Assembly: GCF_020521555.1 (NCBI RefSeq)
Contig: NZ_BPWA01000001.1
Location: forward strand, 1,550,001-1,614,000
DNA: 64,000 nt
From: Rodentibacter sp. JRC1
GTDB lineage: Bacteria; Pseudomonadota; Gammaproteobacteria; Enterobacterales; Pasteurellaceae
Direction of reading: 5' to 3'
Positions 8,095-17,423 of this stretch are shown here, one piece after another. Each line of letters starts with the position of its first letter. Position 1 is the first letter of the stretch. The notes below the pieces were generated by a model. It did not search any database, was not told the DNA's origin, and worked only from the letters and a program-made list of their open reading frames with translations. Both the position numbers and the translations under genes were made by a program.

Positions 8095-9341
8095 TGATGT
8101 TGGGCGTAATTGCAGATGATTTTACCGGTGCAAGCGATATTGCGAGCTTTTTAGTCGAAAACGGTTTACATACGGTGCAAATGAACGGTGTACCGAATGC
8201 ACCGTTAACAGAAAAAGTCGATGCCATTGTGATCAGTTTGAAGTCTCGCTCTAATCCGGCGAATGAAGCCATTGAGCAATCATTGAATGCCCTTAAATGG
8301 TTGCAAAAGAGCGGTTGTTCTCAGTTCTATTTTAAATATTGTTCAACCTTTGATAGCACCTCAAAAGGCAATATTGGACCGGTAACGGATGCCTTATTAG
8401 ATACTCTTAACGATGATTTTACCGTGATCACACCGGCGTTGCCGGTTAATGGCAGAACAATCTTCAACGGTTATTTATTTGTGGGTGATGTTTTGCTTAA
8501 CGAATCCGGAATGCGTGATCATCCTATTACGCCGATGAAAGATGCAAACCTGATGCGCTTAATGGATGCGCAAGCCAAAGGCAAAACGGGATTGGTAAGT
8601 TATACCGATGTGATTTTAGGAGCGGAGCATGTGAGATCTTGTTTTGCTAAATTGAAACAAAATGGTTTCCGTTATGCGGTAGTCGATGCGGTGGATAACA
8701 GCCAACTTGCCGTACTTGCCGAAGCGGTACGTGATTTGAAATTAGTGACGGGCGGCTCCGGTTTAGGCGCGTATATGGCAGCAAGGTTAAGTGGAGGCAA
8801 AAAAGCAACGGATGCTTTTGTACCGAAAAAAGGCAGAAGTGTGATCCTTTCCGGTTCTTGTTCGGTGATGACAAATAAACAAGTTGCGTTTTACAAAGAG
8901 AAAGCGACTGCGATTTATTTGGATGTGGAACGCGCGATAGCAGATCCGAATTATGCGAAAACATTGCTTGAGCAAGTTTTACCGCATCTTGATGAAGCTT
9001 TTGCACCTATGGTTTATGCTACCGTGCCACCTGATGAGCTTAAACGAATTCAATGTAAATTCGGGGGAGACAAAGCAAGCCTTGCGATTGAACAAACCTT
9101 TGCAAAATTGGCGCAGTTATTGAAAGACAATGGTCGTGTAGAAAACTTTATTACTGCAGGCGGTGAAACCTCCAGCATTGTTGTTCAGCAACTTGGTTTT
9201 ACAGGCTTTCAAATCGGTAAACAAATCGCACCGGGTGTGCCTTGGTTAAAAGTATTAGGAGAATCGACCGCACTTGCTTTGAAATCGGGCAATTTCGGCA
9301 AAGAAAGTTTTTTCACCGATGCACAAGGAATGATGTTATGA
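8094..9341 (+). CDS. otnK: 3-oxo-tetronate kinase
   Basis: Four-carbon sugar-acid kinase of the DUF1537 family, converting 3-oxo-tetronate and ATP to 3-oxo-tetronate 4-phosphate. It has 415 residues, the typical length. The N-terminal substrate-binding domain starts with GVIADDFTGASDIASFL, the hallmark of the family; the C-terminal nucleotide-binding domain has the glycine-rich VTGGSGLGAYMA, then ITAGGETSSIVVQQLG. The start overlaps the ltnD stop and the end overlaps the otnC start, so translation is coupled across all three genes. Confidence 0.9.
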   Translation: MMLGVIADDFTGASDIASFLVENGLHTVQMNGVPNAPLTEKVDAIVISLKSRSNPANEAIEQSLNALKWLQKSGCSQFYFKYCSTFDSTSKGNIGPVTDALLDTLNDDFTVITPALPVNGRTIFNGYLFVGDVLLNESGMRDHPITPMKDANLMRLMDAQAKGKTGLVSYTDVILGAEHVRSCFAKLKQNGFRYAVVDAVDNSQLAVLAEAVRDLKLVTGGSGLGAYMAARLSGGKKATDAFVPKKGRSVILSGSCSVMTNKQVAFYKEKATAIYLDVERAIADPNYAKTLLEQVLPHLDEAFAPMVYATVPPDELKRIQCKFGGDKASLAIEQTFAKLAQLLKDNGRVENFITAGGETSSIVVQQLGFTGFQIGKQIAPGVPWLKVLGESTALALKSGNFGKESFFTDAQGMML

Positions 9342-9970
9342 CAGAGGCAGAATTAAAAACATTAATGGTAAAGCTAGGGCGTTCTTTTTATGAGCGTGGT
9401 TACACTGTCGGTGGCGCAGGAAATCTTTCCGTACGGCTGGGTGAAAATCGGGTTTTAGTGACGCCTACAGGCAGTTCGCTAGGGCGATTGCAAGCAGAGC
9501 GACTTTCTGTGTTAGATATGGAAGGAAATGTTTTGGAGGGGGATAAACCCTCAAAAGAATTTGTGTTCCATTTGGCAATGTATCGCAAAAATCCGGAATG
9601 TCAGGCAATCGTACATCTTCATTCCACTTATTTAACGGCGCTTTCTTGTTTGGAAAACCTTGATCCGCAAAACGCCATTAAAGCCTTTACCCCTTATTAC
9701 GTGATGCGGGTTGGTGCTTTACAGGTTATCCCCTATTACCGGCCGGGTTCACCAAGTATTGCAGAGGAGTTGGAGGCTCGCGCTTTATCCGGTAAGGCTT
9801 TTTTGCTTGCCAATCACGGTGTTGTCGTTACCGGTAAGGATTTACTTGATGCGGCGGACAACGCAGAAGAATTGGAAGAAACGGCAAAACTGTTCTTCCT
9901 ATTACAAGGAAAACCGATTCGTTATCTGACCGATGACGAAGTCAATGAATTAAAAAACAGAGGGAAATAA
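9338..9970 (+). CDS. otnC: 3-oxo-tetronate 4-phosphate decarboxylase
   Basis: Class II aldolase-family enzyme that decarboxylates 3-oxo-tetronate 4-phosphate to dihydroxyacetone phosphate and CO2. I chose the ATG at 9338, which overlaps the otnK stop in an ATGA arrangement and gives 210 residues; an in-frame start at 9242 inside otnK is not credible. The zinc ligands His93 and His95 (IVHLHSTYL) and His160 (LLANHGVVV), and the acidic Glu74 (PSKEFVFHL), are all present. L-ribulose-5-phosphate 4-epimerase and L-fuculose-phosphate aldolase are the related alternatives, disfavoured by context. Confidence 0.9.
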   Translation: MTEAELKTLMVKLGRSFYERGYTVGGAGNLSVRLGENRVLVTPTGSSLGRLQAERLSVLDMEGNVLEGDKPSKEFVFHLAMYRKNPECQAIVHLHSTYLTALSCLENLDPQNAIKAFTPYYVMRVGALQVIPYYRPGSPSIAEELEARALSGKAFLLANHGVVVTGKDLLDAADNAEELEETAKLFFLLQGKPIRYLTDDEVNELKNRGK

Positions 9971-9972
9971 TC

Positions 9973-10749
9973 ATGCCAAAATTTGCTGCGAATTTAACCA
10001 TGATGTTTAACGAAGTACCATTTATCGAGCGTTTTGAAGCGGCGGCAAAAGCCGGCTTTAAATATGTTGAGTTTCTCTGGCCTTACGATTATCCCGTAGA
10101 AACCATTAAGCAAGAACTGGATAAACACGGTTTACAAGTAGTGCTATTTAATACACCTGCGGGAGATATTTCTCAAGGTGAATGGGGTGTTTCGGCGATT
10201 CCGGGACGTGAAGTGCAAAGCCATCAACATATTGATATGGCGTTGGAATATGCGATCGGATTAGGTTGCCCAAATGTACATATTATGGCGGCTGTCGTTC
10301 CTGAAGGGGCTGATAAAGCGGAGTATCAAGAAACCTTTATCAACAATATTCGTTATGCTTCAGAAAAATTTAAACCTCACGGTATTCACATTTTGTTAGA
10401 AGCATTAAGCCCGGAAGTGAAACCGAATTACTTATTAAAAAGCCAGTACGATACCTTAGCTATCGTAGAACGCGTGGCTTGCGATAATGTGTTTGTTCAG
10501 TTGGATTATTTCCACGCTCAGAATGTAGATGGCAACTTATCCCGTTTAACCGATAAATTAAAGGGGAAATTTGCCCACGTACAAATCGCCTCTGTGCCGG
10601 AACGTCATGAACCGGATGAAGGCGAAATAAACTACGAATACATTTTTAATAAACTTGATGAAATAGGTTATCAAGGGTTTGTAGGCTGTGAATACAAACC
10701 GAGAGGAGAAACCACAAGCGGTTTGACGTGGTTTGAACGTTATAAATAA
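9973..10749 (+). CDS. otnI: 2-oxo-tetronate isomerase
   Basis: Hydroxypyruvate-isomerase-like TIM-barrel enzyme that interconverts 2-oxo-tetronate and 3-oxo-tetronate, the step between LtnD and OtnK. It has 258 residues and starts two bases after the otnC stop. Acidic metal ligands of the AP-endonuclease-2 barrel fold are recognisable in [18 protein letters not shown] and [10 protein letters not shown]. Hyi/Gip (hydroxypyruvate isomerase) is the close homologue; the operon favours OtnI. Confidence 0.88.
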   Translation: MPKFAANLTMMFNEVPFIERFEAAAKAGFKYVEFLWPYDYPVETIKQELDKHGLQVVLFNTPAGDISQGEWGVSAIPGREVQSHQHIDMALEYAIGLGCPNVHIMAAVVPEGADKAEYQETFINNIRYASEKFKPHGIHILLEALSPEVKPNYLLKSQYDTLAIVERVACDNVFVQLDYFHAQNVDGNLSRLTDKLKGKFAHVQIASVPERHEPDEGEINYEYIFNKLDEIGYQGFVGCEYKPRGETTSGLTWFERYK

Positions 10750-10837
10750 GTGATGAAGTGCGGTTGTTTTTTGAGAAGTTTTAAAAACGTCATAAAAAAT
10801 GACCGCTCTTTTTATACCCATAACTAAGGAGCTTTTT

Positions 10838-12190
10838 ATGTCTAATGAAGTGCTGATTTTGATTGGTATAGCAAGTGTTGCGGCATTATTAACGATAATG
10901 ATTAAAGGGAAGGTTCATCCTTTCATTGCACTCGGGCTCGTAAGTATTGCTGTTGCATTGAGTTCCGGTATTCCGATGAACAAAGTTATTCCAACATTAG
11001 TGAGTGGAATGGGAGGAACATTGGGAAGCGTTGCTTTAATTGTGGGATTAGGTGCGATGCTCGGAAAAATTATTGAAAAATCAAATGGTGCAGATGTATT
11101 GGCCGCTTGGTTATTAGACAAATTCGGTGAAAAACGCGCGGCTTTTGCCCTTGGTGCGACAGGATTTATCTTCGGTATTCCCGTATTTGTTGATGTAGGC
11201 TTCATTGTTTTATTACCGATTATTTTCAGTGTGGCTCGCAGATTAGGTGGCAATATGCTTGTTTATGCATTGCCTATCGGTCTTTCAATGTTGATGGTGC
11301 ATGTAATGTTACCTCCACATCCAGGGGTTGTCGCCGGTGCACAAGCACTAAACGCTGATATTGGATTTGTTCTTGGTGTTGGGTTATGTGCGGCATTACC
11401 AGCCTACTTAATTGGTCAATTATTCATTCCGTTTTTTACAAAGCGAACATTTATTCCTGTACCAACTTCAACGGATTTGATCGAATATCAAAAACAGTTG
11501 GCTCACGATGCTTCCGGATTGCCTAAATTTGGCACGGTGTTAAGTATGATTGTGTTCCCATTGGTATTGATTATGTTAGGGACAATCACTGCAGTGATGT
11601 TACCTAAAGAGAATCTCATTCGTGAAATTTTCAGTATGGTAGGTAGTTCCCCATTTGCACTGTTACTTGCGGTTTGTGTTTCTTCTTATGTGTTGGGTTT
11701 ACGCCGTGGATGGAATAAGGAGAAATTAGAAGAAATCCTTAATTCTTCTTTAGCCCCTATCGCCGGTATTATTTTAATCACTGGTGCAGGCGGTATGTTC
11801 GGCAAAGTTTTAGATGCTAGTGGGGTAGGTAAAGCGTTAGCAGAGGTTTTATCAGGTACGGGTCTACATATTCTTGCATTAGGCTTTGTTCTTGCCGCGT
11901 TATTGCGAGCTGCACAAGGATCTGCAACCGTAGCGATCATTACCAGTGCAACAATTTTATCACCGATTATTACTACCGGCGGATACAGTGGAGTTCAAAT
12001 TGCCCTTATTACTGCCGCGATGGGGGCGGGATCGATGACATTGTCTCACGTGAACGACAGTTTATTTTGGGTTTGGACGAAATTCTTTGGTATTTCGGTA
12101 TCTGATGGATTAAAAACTTGGAGCATTCTTACGACGATCTATGGAACGATTGCATTCTCAATTATTAGTTTAATGTGGTTATTTGTTTAA
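10838..12190 (+). CDS. GntP-family permease, probable threonate/erythronate importer
   Basis: Gluconate:H+ symporter family (GntP/GntT) inner-membrane carrier with about 12-14 hydrophobic segments and 450 residues. The ATG at 10838 has AAGGAG upstream; an in-frame ATG-like start at 10799 lacks this. Family landmarks include GMGGTLGSVALIVGLGAMLG, HVMLPPHPGVVAGAQAL and MGAGSMTLSHVNDSLFWV. As the last gene of the ltnD-otnKCI run it probably imports L-threonate or D-erythronate (inference). It is distinct from the second, shorter GntP paralogue at 17424-18686. Confidence 0.85.
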   Translation: MSNEVLILIGIASVAALLTIMIKGKVHPFIALGLVSIAVALSSGIPMNKVIPTLVSGMGGTLGSVALIVGLGAMLGKIIEKSNGADVLAAWLLDKFGEKRAAFALGATGFIFGIPVFVDVGFIVLLPIIFSVARRLGGNMLVYALPIGLSMLMVHVMLPPHPGVVAGAQALNADIGFVLGVGLCAALPAYLIGQLFIPFFTKRTFIPVPTSTDLIEYQKQLAHDASGLPKFGTVLSMIVFPLVLIMLGTITAVMLPKENLIREIFSMVGSSPFALLLAVCVSSYVLGLRRGWNKEKLEEILNSSLAPIAGIILITGAGGMFGKVLDASGVGKALAEVLSGTGLHILALGFVLAALLRAAQGSATVAIITSATILSPIITTGGYSGVQIALITAAMGAGSMTLSHVNDSLFWVWTKFFGISVSDGLKTWSILTTIYGTIAFSIISLMWLFV

Positions 12191-12197
12191 TATTTAA

Positions 12198-12219
12198 AAG
12201 GCAAGCTGTAGCTTGCCTT
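12198..12219 (+). terminator. Hairpin after the GntP-type permease
   Basis: AAGGCAAGC (12198-12206), a TGTA loop, and GCTTGCCTT (12211-12219). The following T-run is weak, so this could be a partial terminator that still lets the hydrolase genes be transcribed from the upstream operon. Confidence 0.55.
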
Positions 12220-12241
12220 ATTATGTAAAGGAGCATTTTCT

Positions 12242-13588
12242 ATGTTTAAGCGAATATTCATTGCAATGTCTTTATTTTTTATCACCCCTTCCATTTTGGC
12301 TCAAGATGACATTCCTAAATCGGCAGGCGCTATTAAAACAACCTTACTTGCAGAGGTTACTCCATCAGGTCAAAAGGTAACTGCCGTAGCATTGGAGTAT
12401 GAGAACAGGGTACTGGCAAGTAGCGATTTAAGATCTACATACAAAGTTTTTACACAATTGGAGGAAAAAGAAAAAATTCCTCGTACGATCATTCGTGCCT
12501 ATGTGAATGATTTACCTGAACGATCCGTACAAGCAAAAGTAGGGAAATTTGTGATCCTTGAATTAGACGATAGAGATTCTAACGCTAGGCTTTATTCTTT
12601 AGAGTTAGGTAATCAGCAGCCTATGAAATTTCAAGCAAAGGATAAATCAGGCCATATTATTGAGATTGAAAAAGTACAAGGGATAAAAATTCCACAATAT
12701 TACGGCAGTAAATTAACCTACCAAATTGAACAAATTGGATATATAAAACTTTCTAGTGGTAAAACAATTGAAAGAAATGAAATTATTCAAAGTGCGGAAA
12801 AAACGAATGTTAAAACACTATTCATTGATGATTTTTCTGAGCAAATAGCCACGCTTGATGGAAAGAATAGTTTGAAATATCGTTTCTATCGTCCTAGTTC
12901 GATTGAACATAAAAAATATCCTCTCACGATTTTCTTACATGGTTCCGGTCAAGTCGGTACGGATAATATCGCGCATATCGTTTCAAATAAAGGTGCAATA
13001 TCAACGTTGCAATATGAACAGGGATTTGTACTTGCCCCTCAATATAGTACGGTATTTGATCCTTTTGATGATAAGGAAAAAGGGCAAAAAGGGGGAATTC
13101 ATTGGCAAACTCAAAATCGAATTAATTTAGTACTGAAAATGATAGATGACATAATAGCAGATAATCCTGCTATTGATAAAGATCGTATCTATTTGGTTGG
13201 TTTATCTCGAGGTGCGGAAGGTGTTCTTAATCTTTTATTAAAACGTCCTCACTTTTTCGCCGGTGCCGTATTAGCAAGTGGTCGAGAGGCTTATACCATA
13301 GAATGGGTTGATGGCAATGCCGATAAAAATAATTTATCTCCGATTAAAGATATGCCCTTATGGTTTTTCCATAGTAAGGAAGATAAGGTTTCTCCTGTAA
13401 AAGGCTCTAGAATTAATTATCAAATTCTCGTGAACGAATTGGGGGCGAAGAATGTTAGATATACAGAATTCAGTACGGAAAAAGAGGGAGATAACGGCAT
13501 TTTAAACAACAATGCACATAACACTTGGGATGCTGTATTTAATAGCTCGGAAGTGATGAAGTGGTTATTACAACAGAAACGTAAGTAA
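12242..13588 (+). CDS. Secreted alpha/beta-hydrolase (esterase-like)
   Basis: A 448-residue predicted periplasmic or secreted hydrolase. A clear signal peptide (basic start, hydrophobic core, then ILAQDD) precedes an N-terminal beta-rich region of unknown role (about 25-210) and a C-terminal alpha/beta-hydrolase domain. The latter shows the oxyanion segment FLHGSGQVG, nucleophile Ser322 in GLSRGAEG, an Asp in FFHSKEDKVSPV and a His in NNNAHNTWD. The layout resembles polyhydroxybutyrate-depolymerase-like and feruloyl-esterase-like carbohydrate esterases. It starts 51 bases after the threonate permease and leads a row of three hydrolase genes. The substrate cannot be told from sequence; releasing a sugar acid from an ester is a guess from context. 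Confidence 0.8.
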   Translation: MFKRIFIAMSLFFITPSILAQDDIPKSAGAIKTTLLAEVTPSGQKVTAVALEYENRVLASSDLRSTYKVFTQLEEKEKIPRTIIRAYVNDLPERSVQAKVGKFVILELDDRDSNARLYSLELGNQQPMKFQAKDKSGHIIEIEKVQGIKIPQYYGSKLTYQIEQIGYIKLSSGKTIERNEIIQSAEKTNVKTLFIDDFSEQIATLDGKNSLKYRFYRPSSIEHKKYPLTIFLHGSGQVGTDNIAHIVSNKGAISTLQYEQGFVLAPQYSTVFDPFDDKEKGQKGGIHWQTQNRINLVLKMIDDIIADNPAIDKDRIYLVGLSRGAEGVLNLLLKRPHFFAGAVLASGREAYTIEWVDGNADKNNLSPIKDMPLWFFHSKEDKVSPVKGSRINYQILVNELGAKNVRYTEFSTEKEGDNGILNNNAHNTWDAVFNSSEVMKWLLQQKRK

Positions 13589-13605
13589 ATTTAAGGAAAA
13601 TAATT

Positions 13606-14298
13606 ATGTTTATGTACCTATCACACCCTCTTGATCCCAAAGATTTAGCGTGGCCGGGAGAGCCAACCGTAAAGGTTACCCGTTGCACTGATGTTATCAG
13701 CGATGATGAACCATTCAGCAGCTTTATGACTGAACTACCCAATCATTGTGGAACGCATATGGATGCGCCTCGCCATTTTGTGAAAGACGGCTTAAGCATT
13801 AATGAATTACCGATTGAATACTTTTGCCACAAGAAAGTCGCTTTATTGGAAATTCCAAAGGGTGATGCGGAAGGAATCACGCAGAAAGATTTAGAGCCTT
13901 ATTCCGATATTTTAAAAAATGTATCCTTTGCTTTTTTGAGAACAGGATTTGAACGGTATAGAACGGAAGATCCCATTCGTTATCAAAATGAAGGTCCTTA
14001 TATATCAACAAGTGCAGGCAAATACTTATCTGAAAATTTTCCTAATTTAAAAGGGGTTGGTATTGACTTCTTGGCGTTAGGTTCACCTTCATCAAAAGTT
14101 CCTGAAAGTGAAAATCCTAGAGATTGTCATCGTGCTATTTTGGGTTATCACACAGGAAAATTCACCACGGTTATTGAAGATATGCATTTATCTGAATTAC
14201 CTACAAATGCGAACATTCAACAATTCTTTAATGCGCCATTAAGAATTGTCGGGTTAGATTCCAGCCAAGTAACCTGTATTGTTGAGTTTTCCGAATAA
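13606..14298 (+). CDS. Cyclase-family metal-dependent hydrolase (kynurenine formamidase-like)
   Basis: A 230-residue member of the cyclase family, which includes bacterial kynurenine formamidase KynB and isatin hydrolase. The metal-binding signature is intact: His47, Gly49, Thr50, His51, Asp53 and His57 in HCGTHMDAPRHF. No signal peptide, so cytoplasmic. It follows the secreted esterase by 17 bases. No kyn genes are nearby, so tryptophan degradation is unlikely; ring-opening of a lactone or cleavage of an amide or ester is possible for this fold. Substrate unknown. Confidence 0.78.
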   Translation: MFMYLSHPLDPKDLAWPGEPTVKVTRCTDVISDDEPFSSFMTELPNHCGTHMDAPRHFVKDGLSINELPIEYFCHKKVALLEIPKGDAEGITQKDLEPYSDILKNVSFAFLRTGFERYRTEDPIRYQNEGPYISTSAGKYLSENFPNLKGVGIDFLALGSPSSKVPESENPRDCHRAILGYHTGKFTTVIEDMHLSELPTNANIQQFFNAPLRIVGLDSSQVTCIVEFSE

Positions 14299-14343
14299 AG
14301 GAGTAGAAATTTATCCGATATTAAGCGAAGAAAGGGGAATAAT

Positions 14344-16140
14344 ATGATAAGGAAGAATTTTATTTGGAGTGGTTTATTTTTGATTCTCACTCTTATTTGC
14401 ACTTACCTAGCATTTTTGATTGAGCGGGATTTCGGTCGGCTTGAAGTTTCAACTATCACTTTTATGACGGAAGAACATCAGCCGATGGTAGCAAAATTAT
14501 ATCGTCCGTATTCTGCGACAGATAAAACCCCTAAGCCCGGATTATTAGCGTTACATGGTTATCAAAGCGATAAAGAGGCAACGAATACGTTCGGCGCATT
14601 AGAATTAGCCAAACGCGGCTTCGTTGTTCTCGCTATTGATCACTTCGGGCATGGCTATTCAACGAAGCTACCGGCTTCAAATAAAAATATGAGTGGTGCA
14701 AATAATGGTTATCAATATTTAAAATCTCTACCTTTTGTCGACAGTCGGCGATTAGGTATTTTAGGGCATTCTACGGGGGCGTTAAATGCGATCCGAGTGG
14801 CAAAATTGAATCCGGATCATAAGGCGGTAAATGGTCAAAGCGGCAATGGTGGCGATCCTAGTTTGCATAATTATTTACTTACTCAAGGATTGTATGAAGA
14901 AATAGGCGGCTATCGTGAGAAATCTTTCCCTGTTAAAGATTTGACGAAAAACCACAATCGCTTAAAAGCGTTTTCCTTAGAAGAAAACGGTAGTTTGCAG
15001 TGGGATCACACCTATGGAAGTTTTACCGATGGTTCGGCAAGACGTGCGGCTTTAGTTGATGGAACGCATTTAGGCGTAATGATTTCATCACATACCAATA
15101 AAGAAGCGATTTTATGGTTTAATCAGGCTTTACAACAAGGGCAAAAAGATGCGGATTGGGTTGAGCCGGATCAACAAACCTATTGGTATAAAGAATTTGC
15201 AGGATTATTCGCCTTATTTTTTGCGATGGTTTCTTCATTATTTTTAGCTGCCGGACTATTAAATCATTCTTATTTTTCTGCTGTAACACAGCCGCCCTCA
15301 ACAAAAATTGAACTGTCTTCAAGCAAATGGTTTTATTTCGCCATAGGCAATATCATGATGACAATCATATTGTATCCATTGTTTACACAATGGGGCGGGG
15401 CGAATGAACCGATTGCCGCAGTAATTCCTTTTATGCCGTTGGAAATGGGAAACGGTATCATATTATGGCTAATTGTTAGTGCGATAGTTAATTATATATT
15501 GTTCTTTATATGGTCTCGTAAGAAACCTATTCCTTGGCGGGTATTTGGTATTTTCTCTAATACATCGAATATCACAACCGTTCAATTAATATTACGTTAC
15601 TTTATTTTAGCGATAATATTAGTCTGTTATCTTTATGGTATTGCCTACATTGTACATTCTCTCTGGCAAGTTGAATTACGCTTTTTATGGCCGATATTTA
15701 AACCTCTTACATCGGAACGCTTTATTTTATTTCCGATTTACTGGTTATTTATTTTATTCTTCTTCTATTCGTTTAATGGGCTTATTATTTACGTACAAAT
15801 GCGTATGAAACATACGAAAAGTTTCACGCTGACCTTATTAAATTGGACAATAAAAACAAGTCTATTTGCAGTCGGTGGATTAATGATTTTATGGTTATTT
15901 CATTTTATACCGAATTTTATGCAATTAGGCCCGGGGTTCGATTTAATAGGACTGCCGCAATTCGGTGGTCGTTGGATGATGATGTTATCGGTTATTATTC
16001 CGCAATTTGTCATTTTTATTTTAATTAGTCATTGGTGTTATTTAAAAACAGGCTATGTATATTTAAGTGTCTTTTTTACTTCGATGCTAATGACATGGAT
16101 TATGGTTGGAGGGCAGGTTATCGGGCGTTTCCTTGCTTAA
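14344..16140 (+). CDS. Alpha/beta-hydrolase fused to a multi-pass membrane region
   Basis: A 598-residue protein with an unusual architecture: one N-terminal membrane helix (about 8-27), an alpha/beta-hydrolase domain with LLALHGYQSD, AIDHFGHGYS and the nucleophile elbow ILGHSTG (Ser143), and then, from about residue 285 to the end, around seven or eight hydrophobic segments. The hydrolase domain probably faces the periplasm, but topology is not provable here. It lies 45 bases after the cyclase-family gene. The membrane half could be an anchor, a channel or an acyltransferase-like region; I do not recognise it. Part of a three-hydrolase set with unknown substrate. Confidence 0.72.
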   Translation: MIRKNFIWSGLFLILTLICTYLAFLIERDFGRLEVSTITFMTEEHQPMVAKLYRPYSATDKTPKPGLLALHGYQSDKEATNTFGALELAKRGFVVLAIDHFGHGYSTKLPASNKNMSGANNGYQYLKSLPFVDSRRLGILGHSTGALNAIRVAKLNPDHKAVNGQSGNGGDPSLHNYLLTQGLYEEIGGYREKSFPVKDLTKNHNRLKAFSLEENGSLQWDHTYGSFTDGSARRAALVDGTHLGVMISSHTNKEAILWFNQALQQGQKDADWVEPDQQTYWYKEFAGLFALFFAMVSSLFLAAGLLNHSYFSAVTQPPSTKIELSSSKWFYFAIGNIMMTIILYPLFTQWGGANEPIAAVIPFMPLEMGNGIILWLIVSAIVNYILFFIWSRKKPIPWRVFGIFSNTSNITTVQLILRYFILAIILVCYLYGIAYIVHSLWQVELRFLWPIFKPLTSERFILFPIYWLFILFFFYSFNGLIIYVQMRMKHTKSFTLTLLNWTIKTSLFAVGGLMILWLFHFIPNFMQLGPGFDLIGLPQFGGRWMMMLSVIIPQFVIFILISHWCYLKTGYVYLSVFFTSMLMTWIMVGGQVIGRFLA

Positions 16141-16201
16141 GGAAAAACTAACAAGTATAGTTGGGTTCTCACGTGATTTTTAAATAATCAGGTTATTTTT
16201 A

Positions 16202-17305
16202 ATGCAACTCGACACCATTATTGCGAAAAAAATCGTTCAACGGACGATGAAAATTATCCATTATTCAGTGAATGTGATGGATCACGATGGCGTGATTATT
16301 GCTTCCGGTAATGCGAAACGTTTAGGGCAGCGACATACGGGGGCGGTTATCGCGTTACGGGAAAATAAAGTGGTGGAAGTAGATGCCGTGCTGGCGGAAA
16401 AATGGAATTTTGAAGCACAACCGGGGATTAATTTGCCGATTCGGTATCTTGGCAAAAATCTTGGCGTCGTGGGCATTTCAGGCGAACCTTTATTAGTGAA
16501 GCAATATGCGGAATTGGTGAAAATGACCGCAGAGTTGATTGTGGAACAGTATGCATTATTGGAGCAAGAGCGTTGGCATCGCCGTTATAAAGAAGAATTT
16601 ATTTTACAACTATTACGTGGAAACTTGAATTGGAAGGATATGGAGCAGCAAGCGCAATTTTTCTCTTTTGATCTTAATAAATCCCGTGTGGTGATGTTGA
16701 TTAAACTTTTACAGCCGAATCCGGATGCGGTACAGCATTTGATCAATTATTTAGAACAGCCGGAATTTGAGCAAGAAGTGGCAATGTTGTCCCTAAATCA
16801 AGTTGTAGTGCTAAAACCTTTTCAGATTTCGACCGCACTTTCACAAGTGAAAACTTTATTACCGCCTGATTATGCCAAACAAGATTATAAAATTGCAGTA
16901 GGTGCGGCTTTAAACATACCGTTGTCAGAACAATTGCCGCTTTCTTTCGAGAGTGCACAAAGCACCTTAGCTTATGGATTAAAGCATTATCCTCGGAAAA
17001 ACGTCTATTTTTTTGATGAATATCGCTTGCCGGTGTTGTTAACAGGATTGTCAAGTTCTTGGCAAGGACGTGAGCTATTAAAACCGATAGCTCCTTTGTT
17101 TGCAGAAGAAAATATCGGTCTTTATAAAACACTACGGCAATATTTTTTATCAAATTGTGATCTACATCTCGCTGCTGAAAAATTGTTTATTCACCCCAAT
17201 ACGCTACGTTATCGACTTTCTAAAATTGAGCGGTTAACCGGCTTATCTTTCAATAAGATAGATCATACATTGAGTCTGTATCTCGGTACATTGCTTGAAC
17301 ATTGA
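16202..17305 (+). CDS. cdaR: Sugar-diacid/glycerate regulator CdaR
   Basis: Transcriptional activator of the CdaR/SdaR family, which in E. coli senses D-glycerate and controls glucarate, galactarate and glycerate genes. It has 367 residues with the N-terminal diacid-recognition domain (IIHYSVNVMDHDGVIIASG, then LPIRYLGKNLGVVGISGEP) and the C-terminal PucR-type helix-turn-helix (LHLAAEKLFIHPNTLRYRL). It stands directly before a GntP-type permease and glycerate kinase, the same gene set as in H. influenzae, so glycerate is the probable inducer. It ends in a strong terminator. Confidence 0.88.
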   Translation: MQLDTIIAKKIVQRTMKIIHYSVNVMDHDGVIIASGNAKRLGQRHTGAVIALRENKVVEVDAVLAEKWNFEAQPGINLPIRYLGKNLGVVGISGEPLLVKQYAELVKMTAELIVEQYALLEQERWHRRYKEEFILQLLRGNLNWKDMEQQAQFFSFDLNKSRVVMLIKLLQPNPDAVQHLINYLEQPEFEQEVAMLSLNQVVVLKPFQISTALSQVKTLLPPDYAKQDYKIAVGAALNIPLSEQLPLSFESAQSTLAYGLKHYPRKNVYFFDEYRLPVLLTGLSSSWQGRELLKPIAPLFAEENIGLYKTLRQYFLSNCDLHLAAEKLFIHPNTLRYRLSKIERLTGLSFNKIDHTLSLYLGTLLEH

Positions 17306-17326
17306 TTTGTATAACTCAATAAAGTG

Positions 17327-17350
17327 CGGTCATTTTTGACCGAATTTTTT
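17327..17350 (+). terminator. USS-containing terminator after cdaR
   Basis: CGGTCA (17327-17332), TTTT loop, TGACCG (17337-17342), then AATTTTTT. The stem's left arm is the end of an uptake signal sequence that starts at 17322. Confidence 0.8.
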
Positions 17351-17423
17351 GTTTATCCGAATAAAGCTATTTTTTTGTTATCGCGGAATAATCTCTCTAA
17401 TTTTTTATTATAGGAGAGAAAAA

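Noticed and set aside
16743..17153. 136-codon open frame opposite cdaR
   Set aside because: Antisense to a well-conserved protein and without recognisable domain.
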